From positions 536,310 through 600,309 of the forward strand of contig CAWAJW010000003.1 in assembly GCA_963782475.1 (NCBI GenBank): a DNA stretch of 64,000 nucleotides, read 5' to 3'. This document shows, piece by piece, positions 24,842-33,256 of this stretch. Below the pieces are notes generated by a model, which searched no databases, was not told the origin of the DNA, and was given only the letters and a program-made list of their open reading frames with translations. Both the position numbers and the translations under genes were made by a program. The stretch is from CAVQBP01 sp963782475 (GTDB lineage: Bacteria > Bacteroidota > Ignavibacteria > Ignavibacteriales > Ignavibacteriaceae). Numbering within the stretch: position 1 is the stretch's first letter; each line of letters begins with the position of its first letter.

Positions 24842-26830
24842 ATGGTTTTTATGGAAGATTATAAAAATAAGAAAAGGGCTAAAAAATTATTTTTAGGTGC
24901 AGCTAAAAATCCGCAGGATAAAGGGATATTTCATAAGTTATCTTTAGTTGCCTTTTTAGCATGGGTTGGTTTAGGTGCAGATGGGTTATCGTCATCTTGC
25001 TACGGACCCGAAGAAGCTTTTCTTGCTTTGAAAGGTCATCCATATTTGGGAATATTTGTAGCGTTGGCTTCGGGTTTAACAATTTTTATAATTGCAACCA
25101 GCTATTCACAAATAATAGAACTATTTCCCACAGGCGGCGGAGGTTATTTAGTAGCAAGTAAGCTCCTATCACCAAGCATAGGCATGATTTCAGGATGTGC
25201 ATTATTAATTGATTATGTCCTTACTATCTCTATTTCAATTGCGAGCGGAGCAGATGCAATCTTTAGTTTTTTGCCTCCAAAATGGTACAGTTATAAATTG
25301 GAGTTTGCAGTATTCGGGCTAATAATTCTAACTATTTTAAATTTAAGGGGGATAAAAGAAGCGGTAATTCCTTTGGTTCCGATTTTCATAACATTCGTTG
25401 TCATACATGTTTTTGCAATAATATACGCAATTTCTTCACATCTGCATAGGTTTGATATAGTCTTTAATAATACTGCTAATGAAGTAACAGATACAGTACA
25501 AAGCGTTGGTATATTCGGAGTTTTATTTCTAATATTAAGAGCATATAGTATGGGAGCCGGAACATTTACAGGTATTGAAGCAGTCAGTAATGGTCTTCCT
25601 GTTCTTAGAGAACCAAGAGTTTCTACCGGTAAAAAAACTATGGCTTATATGGCGGCATCGTTAGCATTCACTGTGATCGGATTAATGATCTCTTATCTCC
25701 TTTTTAATGTACAGTATCAGCAAGGAAAAACACTCAACGCGGTTTTATTTGAGTCCATGACAAGTCTTTGGGGGAATCAGACTTCATACGCTTTTATTTT
25801 AACCGCTCTTTTGTCGGAAGCAATATTGTTGTTTATTGCAGCTCAAGCTGGTTTTCTTGATGGTCCAAGAGTACTTGCAAGCATGTCACTGGATAGGTGG
25901 TTTCCTACAAGGTTTTCAACTCTTAGTGACAGACTTGTAACTCAAAACGGCATTATTCTCATGGGAGTAGCTGCATTACTTATGATGCTGCTTACCCGCG
26001 GTGATGTAAAGTTCTTAGTTATTTTATACAGCATAAATGTATTTATAACTTTCAGCCTTTCACAATTAGGAATGGTAAAGCATTGGTGGGTTGAGCGTAA
26101 GAATGAAAAAAAATGGATTAAAAAATTTTTAATAAATGGTATCGGGTTGATACTTACTTCATTCATATTGATCTCGGTAACTATAATTAAATTTAGTGAA
26201 GGAGGCTGGATCACTATAGTTGTAACAGGTTCATTGATTTTATTAGCATTTTATATAAAAGGCCACTATAAGAAGACTAGTGAACTTTTCATAAAATTAA
26301 ATGAAATTGTAGATTCCGTTGAAGCCTCAATTTATGATATAAAAGGAGATAAATCCAGATCTAATGAACCAGCTCCAAATAAAACTGCTGCAATTTTAGT
26401 AAACGGGTTTAACGGTTTGGGCTTGCATACTTTATTGAGCACCATCAAATTATTCAGCGGAAATTTTAGAAATTACATTTTTATCCAAGTTGGTGCTATT
26501 GATGCGGGAAACTTTAAAGGGATAGATGAGGTGAAGAATTTAAATGATTATGTAAAGAAAGAAACTGACAGGTACGTCAATTTTATGCAGAAAAATAATT
26601 ATAATTCGGAAGCTTTCACATCTATTGGAATTGACATAGCTGAGGAAATTGAAAAAATTCTTCCCGAAATATTAAATAAATATCCCAATGTTGTTTTTTT
26701 TGGAGGTCAGATTGTCTTTCCTAAAGAAACTTTTGCCAGCCGTTGGCTGCATAATTATATAGTATTCATTATACAAAAAAAATTTTATAGGAAAGGTATA
26801 CCATTTGTAATTTTACCGATTAGGTTATGA
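24842..26830 (+). CDS. KimA-like potassium transporter (APC superfamily)
   Basis: A 662-aa protein with about twelve membrane spans. The opening VGLGADGLSSSCYGPEEAFLAL and the later TGGGGYLVASKLLSP and FTGIEAVSNGLPVLREPR match KimA (YdaO)-type K+ importers rather than amino-acid permeases. After the last span (about residue 465) comes a cytosolic domain of about 190 aa, with NKTAAILVNGFNGLGLHT and FFGGQIVFPKETFASRWLHNYIVF, the soluble dimerisation domain of this family. K+/H+ symport is expected. The position between two sigma-54-type regulators and next to kdp supports a role in K+ homeostasis. The third-codon ATG is an alternative start. Confidence 0.85.
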   Translation: MVFMEDYKNKKRAKKLFLGAAKNPQDKGIFHKLSLVAFLAWVGLGADGLSSSCYGPEEAFLALKGHPYLGIFVALASGLTIFIIATSYSQIIELFPTGGGGYLVASKLLSPSIGMISGCALLIDYVLTISISIASGADAIFSFLPPKWYSYKLEFAVFGLIILTILNLRGIKEAVIPLVPIFITFVVIHVFAIIYAISSHLHRFDIVFNNTANEVTDTVQSVGIFGVLFLILRAYSMGAGTFTGIEAVSNGLPVLREPRVSTGKKTMAYMAASLAFTVIGLMISYLLFNVQYQQGKTLNAVLFESMTSLWGNQTSYAFILTALLSEAILLFIAAQAGFLDGPRVLASMSLDRWFPTRFSTLSDRLVTQNGIILMGVAALLMMLLTRGDVKFLVILYSINVFITFSLSQLGMVKHWWVERKNEKKWIKKFLINGIGLILTSFILISVTIIKFSEGGWITIVVTGSLILLAFYIKGHYKKTSELFIKLNEIVDSVEASIYDIKGDKSRSNEPAPNKTAAILVNGFNGLGLHTLLSTIKLFSGNFRNYIFIQVGAIDAGNFKGIDEVKNLNDYVKKETDRYVNFMQKNNYNSEAFTSIGIDIAEEIEKILPEILNKYPNVVFFGGQIVFPKETFASRWLHNYIVFIIQKKFYRKGIPFVILPIRL

Positions 26831-26880
26831 GTTATTATTAAAAATTTTGAATTTATAAAAACAATGATAAAGTCTTAAAA

Positions 26881-27264
26881 ATGTCAAAAGGAAATGTTTT
26901 AATAGTAGATAATGAAGAAAATATCAGGGATATTATTTCCCGGTTAATTAATTTGGGAAATTATAAAGTCTTTGAAGCGGGTGAAAGAAATGCTGCTTTA
27001 AAAATAATATCGGGAGAAAATTTCCATATGATAATCTTAACAGATGGAGAAGTAATTAAAAGTTCCTCTTTACCAAAAGAATTTTTTAAGGAAGAAATGG
27101 AAAAAAATCAATTATCTGCTTCCCTAAAGATGGATGAAATAGAAAAGCGGCATATTCTTAAGGTTTTACATCAAATGAACGGCAACAAAGCCAAAACCGC
27201 AGAAGCACTGGGAATAGGCTTAACAACTCTTTATAGGAAACTGCAGAAGAATGGTGTGGAGTAA
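26881..27264 (+). CDS. Miniature regulator: partial receiver fused to a Fis-type HTH, AAA+ domain missing
   Basis: Residues 1-55 (NVLIVDNEENIRDIISRLINLG, MIILTD) are the first half of a receiver domain ending at the phospho-acceptor Asp position; from residue 56 the chain continues as GEVIKSSSLPKEFF and a C-terminal HTH (KAKTAEALGIGLTTLYRKLQKNG). The last 50 residues are about two-thirds identical to those of the regulator at 22.3 kb, including SASLK-(L/M)-(E/D). The central 300-residue AAA+ domain has been lost cleanly in frame. It should bind the same DNA sites but cannot activate sigma-54, so it may act as a competitor. Confidence 0.75.
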   Translation: MSKGNVLIVDNEENIRDIISRLINLGNYKVFEAGERNAALKIISGENFHMIILTDGEVIKSSSLPKEFFKEEMEKNQLSASLKMDEIEKRHILKVLHQMNGNKAKTAEALGIGLTTLYRKLQKNGVE

Positions 27265-27440
27265 TATTATACCAAAATAATATAATAACTGCAGTCGAAA
27301 AATTTACAGCAATTGTTGCACAGCGATTCTTCATCAAGATTTACCGTGCGTAATGCATAGCCGTTTGATCTTAGTTTAATTTATTTTAACTGCTCATCAA
27401 TAGCTTGTCAAAAATTAATTCAGCTCCTTTTTAACTTACC

Positions 27441-27492
27441 TTTAAAAAACCAACCCATTTTGAAAATCTGCTTTTTAAAATTGAAATGGTTA
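27441..27492 (+). promoter_or_regulatory. Candidate upstream activator site of the kdp unit
   Basis: TTTAAAAAACCAACC, CATTTTGAAAATCTG and TTTTTAAAATTGAAATGG parallels the stretch at 24,650-24,710. It lies about 80 bp upstream of the sigma-54 promoter. The partner protein is presumably the Fis-type regulator encoded nearby; this is inference. Confidence 0.4.
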
Positions 27493-27571
27493 CGGTTTAA
27501 GTCTAATACTATTAAAATTATAAAATTATCATTTTACAATAAAAAACGAATATTTCGTATGCAATATTTAT

Positions 27572-27587
27572 TGGCATTTAAAATGCT
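27572..27587 (+). promoter_or_regulatory. Sigma-54-type promoter of the kdp unit
   Basis: TGGCATTTAAAATGCT has GG and GC separated by exactly 10 bases, the invariant spacing of sigma-54 (-24/-12) promoters, with TGGCA and TGCT elements. It stands about 30 bp before the first gene of the run. Confidence 0.55.
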
Positions 27588-27616
27588 TTTCACAAAACAA
27601 ATCAAAGATTGATCAA

Positions 27617-27952
27617 ATGAAACCGGATTTTGATGAAAAAAAAGAAATGTTAAAGAACAAACTTCTTTACATTAAATATAAAATGGCAAAGTTTTTTGAC
27701 TGTGATGAAGCCTTTATAAAATTTTCTGCTCCTATTTATTATAATGACAGGTTTAAGATCAATGCTGTACTGACTATTATTATTAGAGAAGTAGATAGTT
27801 TGAATATACTTCACGGGAATACTTATTATTTTGATTTTGAAGGTGAATATTTAAGGAGAGAAGGAATTTGGTTCGAAGGAAATTTTTACGTTTATGATGA
27901 GTTAAATGATTTTTTCCAAAATATTTCTTTAGGAATAAATGAAGTTAAATAA
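27617..27952 (+). CDS. Hypothetical protein at the head of the kdp operon (111 aa)
   Basis: Soluble protein starting MKPDFDEKKEMLKNKLLYIKYKMAKFFDCDEAFIKFSAPIYYND and continuing with beta-type sequence (FKINAVLTIIIREVDSLNIL, YYFDFEGEYLRREGIWFEG). No family recognised. It is the first gene after the sigma-54 promoter and 25 bp before a small membrane peptide, so it is probably cotranscribed with kdp. Confidence 0.6.
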   Translation: MKPDFDEKKEMLKNKLLYIKYKMAKFFDCDEAFIKFSAPIYYNDRFKINAVLTIIIREVDSLNILHGNTYYFDFEGEYLRREGIWFEGNFYVYDELNDFFQNISLGINEVK

Positions 27953-27977
27953 ACAATGTTTTTACTTCGGAGGAAAC

Positions 27978-28061
27978 ATGCTTGCTTTAGGAATGATCCT
28001 TTTAGGCGTTCTGATTTTCTACTTAATGTTTAAATCGATTCAGTTCTTCGATAATCTATAA
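27978..28061 (+). CDS. Small membrane peptide upstream of kdpF (27 aa)
   Basis: MLALGMILLGVLIFYLMFKSI is a single hydrophobic helix, followed by QFFDNL. A strong GGAGGAAAC ribosome site precedes the ATG. It resembles KdpF in size and topology but is a separate gene 21 bp before kdpF. Possibly an extra stabilising subunit of the Kdp complex. Confidence 0.6.
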   Translation: MLALGMILLGVLIFYLMFKSIQFFDNL

Positions 28062-28082
28062 ACCAGATAAGGATAATTAATA

Positions 28083-28160
28083 ATGATCATTTTATTAATA
28101 ATAAGCATAATTGTTTTTGCTTATCTCTTTTATGCATTAATTAAACCTGAAAAATTTTAG
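28083..28160 (+). CDS. kdpF: KdpF, small subunit of the Kdp ATPase
   Basis: MIILLIISIIVFAYLFYALIKPEKF (given as 25 residues, single helix) ends in the KPEKF motif typical of KdpF. KdpF lies against KdpA and stabilises the KdpFABC complex in the membrane. It sits 8 bp before kdpA. Confidence 0.82.
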   Translation: MIILLIISIIVFAYLFYALIKPEKF

Positions 28161-28168
28161 GTGAAATA

Positions 28169-29863
28169 ATGAATACGGAAATAAACGGTGTTGTGATAAT
28201 AATCCTTCTTATATTTATCCTTGCCTATCCTTTGGGGAAATACATAAGCAAAGTTTTCAAAGGAGAAAGAACCTGGAGCAATTTTCTATCACCCCTGGAA
28301 AATTTCGTTTTTAGGATTTGTTCTATAAACCCGGACGAATCGATGGACTGGAAAGAAAATATGAAGGCAATGCTAAGACTCAATTTAGTGTTTTTTCTCT
28401 GGTCCATTTTAATATTGATGATTCAAGGGGGCATTCCAATATGGAATCCTGTTAAAATTGTTTCTATGGAAGCAACATTAGCTTATAATACAGCGGCAAG
28501 CTTTACGTCAAATACAAATTTGCAGCATTATTCGGGTGAAACAAGCTTATCATATTTCTCACAATTGCTTGTAGTCTGCTTCCTTCAATTTGTAAGTGCT
28601 GCTACAGGCATTGCTGTGATAGTTTTATTATTTAAAGGAATAGTTCAAAAGAAAACGACAGGACTCGGAAACTTTTATAATTTATTTCTAAAAAGCTGCA
28701 CAAGAATTCTTCTCCCTCTTTCATTTATAGTTGCAATTATTTTATTATTAAATGGAACACCGGCGACTTTTAACGGACTGCAAAAAGTTGTCACCCTTGA
28801 AGGCGATACAACTTATGTGGCCACCGGGCCTGCAGCGCCTGTTGTTGCGATCAAACAGATTGGTACAAACGGAGGTGGATTTTTCGGTCCTAACTCATCC
28901 CACCCATTCGAGAATCCAAATTACTTAACAAATATTATTGAAAATATTTCAATATTGTTGATTGCTGCGGCACTTGTTTTTGCTTTCGGTTTTTATTTGA
29001 ATAAAAAAAAGCTCGCATGGATTTTCTTTTCCGTTATGCTTGTTGTCTATCTTTTCTTTGTTTCATCTACCGTTCATTTTGAAGATTCCGGAAATCCTGA
29101 TATTGCCAGGCTCGGTATTTCTCAACCGATGGGAAGCATGGAAGGGAAAGAAGTTCGGTTCGGTGCAGCAGCCTCCGCTTTATGGGGCGTTTCAACCACT
29201 TCAACTTCAAATGGTTCTGTCAATTCGATGCATGACAGTCAAACTCCCTTATCGGGCGCAATATATTTAGTTGATATGATGATCAACGGAATATTCGGAG
29301 GAGTTGGTGTAGGATTTATAAACTTCTTTATGTTTGTTGTTATCGCTGTTTTTATAGGGGGATTAATGATTGGGAGAACTCCCGAATTTCTGGGCAAGAA
29401 AATAGAAGCAAGAGAAGTTAAGATTGCTTCACTAATAATTCTCCTCCATCCGTTTTTAATTCTCCTGGGAACTTCTATATCTGCATTTATAGCAGCCTAT
29501 CATCCTAACATCGGCTGGTTGAATAATCCTTCGTATCACGGTTTTTCGGAAATGCTTTATGAGTTTACTTCTGCTGCTGCGAATAATGGTTCAGGTTTCG
29601 AAGGTTTAGGTGACAATACTGCATTCTGGAATATAGCAACCGGAACAGTTATGCTTCTTGGAAGATATCTGCCAATTATCGGTCCAATTGCAATTGCAGG
29701 TTCTCTCGCTTCTAAAAAAACAATACCCGAATCAGAAGGTACTTTAAAAGTCGATACGATCGCATTTGGCATAGTGCTACTTGGAGTATTGGTCGTAGTT
29801 GCAGCATTATCTTTTTTCCCGGCCTTAACGCTCGGCCCAATTGCAGAATTTTTTAGTATGTAA
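28169..29863 (+). CDS. kdpA: KdpA, potassium-binding channel-like subunit
   Basis: A full-length 564-aa protein with about ten membrane segments. K+ selectivity-filter regions are visible: NTAASFTSNTNLQHYSGE, IGTNGGGFFGPNSSHPFENP and YEFTSAAANNGSGFEGL. GTGAAAT before the ATG is a plausible ribosome site. KdpA takes up K+ at high affinity, using ATP hydrolysed by KdpB. Followed by a 122-bp gap with a hairpin before kdpB. Confidence 0.97.
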   Translation: MNTEINGVVIIILLIFILAYPLGKYISKVFKGERTWSNFLSPLENFVFRICSINPDESMDWKENMKAMLRLNLVFFLWSILILMIQGGIPIWNPVKIVSMEATLAYNTAASFTSNTNLQHYSGETSLSYFSQLLVVCFLQFVSAATGIAVIVLLFKGIVQKKTTGLGNFYNLFLKSCTRILLPLSFIVAIILLLNGTPATFNGLQKVVTLEGDTTYVATGPAAPVVAIKQIGTNGGGFFGPNSSHPFENPNYLTNIIENISILLIAAALVFAFGFYLNKKKLAWIFFSVMLVVYLFFVSSTVHFEDSGNPDIARLGISQPMGSMEGKEVRFGAAASALWGVSTTSTSNGSVNSMHDSQTPLSGAIYLVDMMINGIFGGVGVGFINFFMFVVIAVFIGGLMIGRTPEFLGKKIEAREVKIASLIILLHPFLILLGTSISAFIAAYHPNIGWLNNPSYHGFSEMLYEFTSAAANNGSGFEGLGDNTAFWNIATGTVMLLGRYLPIIGPIAIAGSLASKKTIPESEGTLKVDTIAFGIVLLGVLVVVAALSFFPALTLGPIAEFFSM

Positions 29864-29875
29864 AAAGTTCCAAAA

Positions 29876-29904
29876 ACCTTGAAGGTAACTTAAAATTTCA
29901 AGGT
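29876..29904 (+). terminator. Hairpin between kdpA and kdpB
   Basis: ACCTTGAA and TTCAAGGT can pair across a 13-base loop, without a following U-tract. It may set the relative amounts of KdpA and KdpB mRNA or protect a 3' end rather than terminate. Confidence 0.35.
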
Positions 29905-29985
29905 CATTTTGATTAGTAGAATATCCTTGGAGTTCTAAGGAAGCAGTCTCGAAGGATTAAATGAATTTAATATTGGACAATATAA

Positions 29986-32025
29986 ATGAAACGTCAAAGA
30001 AGTGTAAAATTATTTGAACCGAAATTAGTCAAAGAATCTATATCGACATCATTCATTAAGCTCAATCCAAGAGAATTAATGAAAAATCCGGTGATGTTTA
30101 CAGTGGAAATAGGAACTGTTATAATGATTATAATTACAATTATATCTTTATTTCCCGGTAATGGACAAGGTTCATTCATTTATAACTTCATTATTACAAT
30201 CCTACTGCTGTTAACAGTTTTATTTGCAAACTTTGCCGAAGCAATTGCAGAAGCAAGGGGTAAAGCGCAGGCAGCTTCTTTAAGAAAAACAAGAGAAGAT
30301 ACAGAAGCTAAAGTTGTGCGGGATGACGGTTCAATAAAAACAATCAGCTCTTCTAAATTAAATAAAGGTGATATTTTTATTGCTGAGGTTGGTGATATAA
30401 TTCCAACAGACGGGGAAATTATTGAAGGAATAGCTTCAATCGATGAGTCGGCAATTACCGGAGAATCCGCGCCTGTGATTAGAGAAGCGGGGACAGATCA
30501 CTCAAGTGTTATTGGCGGAACAGTAGTCCGTTCGGATAAAATTAAAGTTCAGGTTACTACCCAGCCCGGTGAAACTTTTCTTGATAAAATGATTATCTTA
30601 GTGGAAGGTGCAAGCAGGCAGAAAACTCCTAATGAAATTGCATTAACAATTCTTCTTGCAAGCTTCACTCTCATTTTTCTTCTCGTAACCGTTACTCTTA
30701 AACCCTTTAGTGATTATGCAAGTACAACAATTACAGTTGCAGCATTGATTTCATTATTTGTCTGTTTAATTCCTACAACAATCGGCGGATTACTTTCGGC
30801 AATAGGTATTGCCGGAATGGACAGGGCACTCCGTGCAAATGTAATAGCAAAGTCGGGGAAAGCAGTTGAGAATGCTGGAGACATTGATACGGTTCTATTG
30901 GATAAAACAGGCACTATTACAATTGGTAACCGCAAAGCTACAAATTTCTTTTCCGTAAATAATACGAGCAATGATGAATTAATTAAGCTCAGCTTACTTA
31001 GTTCCCTTGCCGATCCGACCCCTGAAGGCAGATCTATTGTTGAACTTGCTGTTAAGCTGTTGCCAAATTTAGCTTCAATAGATTCTCATGGAAATAAATT
31101 TATTAATTTTACGGCTGAAACAAAAATGAGCGGAGTTGATTTGACCGACGGTACCATAATACGAAAAGGTGCATGGGATGCAATGAAAAAATGGATAAAT
31201 CAAGCCGACGGAACTGAGAATGAAATTAATAAAATAATTACAAGAATAGCTTCTAATGGAGGAACGCCTTTGGTTGTCGGGATTAATAGAAAAGCTTCAG
31301 GTGTAGTACAGCTTGAAGATATTATTAAACCCGGCATACAGGAAAGGTTTGCACGCCTAAGAAAGATGGGAGTTAAGACTGTAATGGTTACCGGTGATAA
31401 TCCTTTAACTGCAAAATTTATTGCAAATCAGGCAGGCGTTGATGATTTTATTGCTGAGGCAAAGCCTGAAGATAAAATGAACTACATTCTTAAGGAGCAG
31501 AAAGAGGGGAAGCTTATTGCAATGATGGGGGACGGAACAAATGACGCACCTGCTCTTGCACAGGCAGATGTTGGTGTTGCAATGAACTCAGGTACGCAAG
31601 CCGCAAAAGAAGCTTCAAATATGGTTGACCTTGACAGCGATCCGACAAAGCTGCTTGAAGTAATCGAAATTGGAAAACAGATGTTAATTACACGAGGTAA
31701 TGTTACAACATTTTCCATAGTTAATGACGTTGCTAAATACTTTGCCATTGTTCCAGCAATATTTGCTGCAAGTATCCCCGGATTAAATGCTTTGAATATT
31801 ATGAAGCTGTCGAATCCGGAATCAGCAATTTTATCGGCAGTTATTTTTAATGCATTTATCATTCCGGCATTAATTCCGCTTGCATTAAAAGGTGTAAAAT
31901 ATAAACCTATTGGTGCAACTGCATTGTTAGTCAGGAATTTATGGATTTATGGTTTAGGCGGATTGATAATTCCATTTATAGGAATAAAATTAATTGATTT
32001 AGTTGTTTCGCTGTTCTTTCATTAA
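29986..32025 (+). CDS. kdpB: KdpB, P-type ATPase subunit
   Basis: 679 aa, normal length. Key motifs: TGES actuator loop (ESAITGESAPVI), membrane PTTIGG (CLIPTTIGGLL), the phosphorylation site DKTGTIT with Asp306, nucleotide-binding KGAWDAM, and the hinge MVTGDNPLTA and MMGDGTNDAPAL. It hydrolyses ATP to drive K+ import through KdpA. The start ATG has no strong ribosome site but the N-terminus aligns with the family. Confidence 0.97.
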   Translation: MKRQRSVKLFEPKLVKESISTSFIKLNPRELMKNPVMFTVEIGTVIMIIITIISLFPGNGQGSFIYNFIITILLLLTVLFANFAEAIAEARGKAQAASLRKTREDTEAKVVRDDGSIKTISSSKLNKGDIFIAEVGDIIPTDGEIIEGIASIDESAITGESAPVIREAGTDHSSVIGGTVVRSDKIKVQVTTQPGETFLDKMIILVEGASRQKTPNEIALTILLASFTLIFLLVTVTLKPFSDYASTTITVAALISLFVCLIPTTIGGLLSAIGIAGMDRALRANVIAKSGKAVENAGDIDTVLLDKTGTITIGNRKATNFFSVNNTSNDELIKLSLLSSLADPTPEGRSIVELAVKLLPNLASIDSHGNKFINFTAETKMSGVDLTDGTIIRKGAWDAMKKWINQADGTENEINKIITRIASNGGTPLVVGINRKASGVVQLEDIIKPGIQERFARLRKMGVKTVMVTGDNPLTAKFIANQAGVDDFIAEAKPEDKMNYILKEQKEGKLIAMMGDGTNDAPALAQADVGVAMNSGTQAAKEASNMVDLDSDPTKLLEVIEIGKQMLITRGNVTTFSIVNDVAKYFAIVPAIFAASIPGLNALNIMKLSNPESAILSAVIFNAFIIPALIPLALKGVKYKPIGATALLVRNLWIYGLGGLIIPFIGIKLIDLVVSLFFH

Positions 32026-32108
32026 ACGAATATGAATGATTGGATGAATGTTTATTCAAGCATTCAATTCACTTTATCAGGTATGCAAAAAACACTGAGT
32101 ATAAAAAA

Positions 32109-32669
32109 ATGAAAAATATTTTGAGTGACATCAAACTTCATTTCTCAACACTAATTTTATTTGGCTTGTTATTTCCTTTGTTAATTTGGGCTGTTGGCTT
32201 ATTCTTTCCAAATCAGTCGAATGGGCTGCCAATTTATAAAGATGGAAAGCTAATTGGATTTGAAAACATTGGGCAGAAATTTTATTCTGATAAATACTTT
32301 TGGGGAAGACCTTCTGCAGTTGATTATAATGCTGCATCGACCGGCGGTTCAAATAAAGGACCGACTAACCCGGAATATCTGAAAGAAGTCGAAAAAAGAA
32401 TCGAAGATTTTTTGAAAAGGAATCCCGACGTTAAAAGAAATGAAATCCCTTCCGATTTGGTGACCGCATCGGGAAGCGGCATTGACCCTGATATTTCTCC
32501 TCAAGCAGCACAAATACAGGTACCTAGAGTTGCAAAGGCAAGAAGATTGAATAATAATGAAGTTATGCAGTTAGTCGAACGGCATATTGAAAAACCATTA
32601 TTCAATATATTCGGGACTGCAAAAGTTAATGTCTTAAGACTTAATCTAGCACTTAATAACTTAAAATAG
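32109..32669 (+). CDS. kdpC: KdpC, membrane subunit of the Kdp ATPase
   Basis: The ATG chosen gives 186 aa beginning MKNILSDIKLHFSTLILFGLLFPLLIWAVG, a single N-terminal helix; an upstream in-frame ATG would add 23 polar residues not seen in the family. Periplasmic domain motifs: DKYFWGRPSAVDYNAASTGGSNKGPTNP in pieces, VTASGSGIDPDISP, and NVLRLNLAL at the end. KdpC links KdpA and KdpB. Confidence 0.95.
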   Translation: MKNILSDIKLHFSTLILFGLLFPLLIWAVGLFFPNQSNGLPIYKDGKLIGFENIGQKFYSDKYFWGRPSAVDYNAASTGGSNKGPTNPEYLKEVEKRIEDFLKRNPDVKRNEIPSDLVTASGSGIDPDISPQAAQIQVPRVAKARRLNNNEVMQLVERHIEKPLFNIFGTAKVNVLRLNLALNNLK

Positions 32670-32698
32670 ATAAAATTAAAAGCTGAAATAGAAATAAA

Positions 32699-33211
32699 TT
32701 GCGCAAAACAATAAATCATAAAGTATATTTTTGGTTGATCCCAATAATACTTGTATTACTTAACATCCTTTTAGTATTATGGATGGAAAGAAGCGGAACG
32801 TTTTCCGGTCAAACAGAGAATAGAAAACTAGAAGTGAAGTTTATATCCAATGAATTAAATTTAACTATCAAACAACGGGATCTATATAACAACTATGAAG
32901 CCGAATATTATAAGCTGATTCATCTTTTAAACCTTAAAATTGAAAGCGATAAAGAAGAGCTTTTGAAAGAGTTCTTCAAAAATAATGCTGATAAAGAAAA
33001 AATAAACATGCTGCTGCAAAATATCAGCAGTCTAAACAACAAAAAAGAAGAGCTTCGATTTAATTATCTAAGAAAGATGAAATTATTACTAAATAATGAG
33101 CAAACTAATGGATTTAAAAAGATAATTGATAATTCACTATTTGTCTGTAGTGATTCCCTATTAATTCCAGGAAAGATTATTTTTCCTCCAAGTCCTAGAA
33201 AAATATTTTAA
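32699..33211 (+). CDS. CpxP/Spy-like periplasmic protein in the kdp operon
   Basis: A TTG start gives a membrane anchor (VYFWLIPIILVLLNILLVLWM), followed by a helical periplasmic part: ELNLTIKQRDLYNNYEAEYY, KIESDKEELLKEFFKNN and KEELRFNYLRKMKLLLNNEQTNGF. This heptad-like pattern with an LNxTxxQ motif is typical of CpxP/Spy-type envelope sensors. No such gene belongs to the textbook kdp operon; it may report envelope state to the sensor proteins encoded next. Confidence 0.6.
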   Translation: MRKTINHKVYFWLIPIILVLLNILLVLWMERSGTFSGQTENRKLEVKFISNELNLTIKQRDLYNNYEAEYYKLIHLLNLKIESDKEELLKEFFKNNADKEKINMLLQNISSLNNKKEELRFNYLRKMKLLLNNEQTNGFKKIIDNSLFVCSDSLLIPGKIIFPPSPRKIF

Positions 33212-33256
33212 ATTAACATGATGCATATAAAAGCAATTTACTATATTTGAAAAATC

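Larger units (their letters stand above)
27265..27616 (+). promoter_or_regulatory. Regulatory intergenic region before the kdp unit
   Basis: No gene is seen in these 352 bp. The segment contains a repeat of the motif found before the KimA-like gene (27,441-27,490), a 13-bp palindrome ACGAATATTTCGT (27,546-27,558) and a sigma-54-type promoter (27,572-27,587). Confidence 0.5.
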
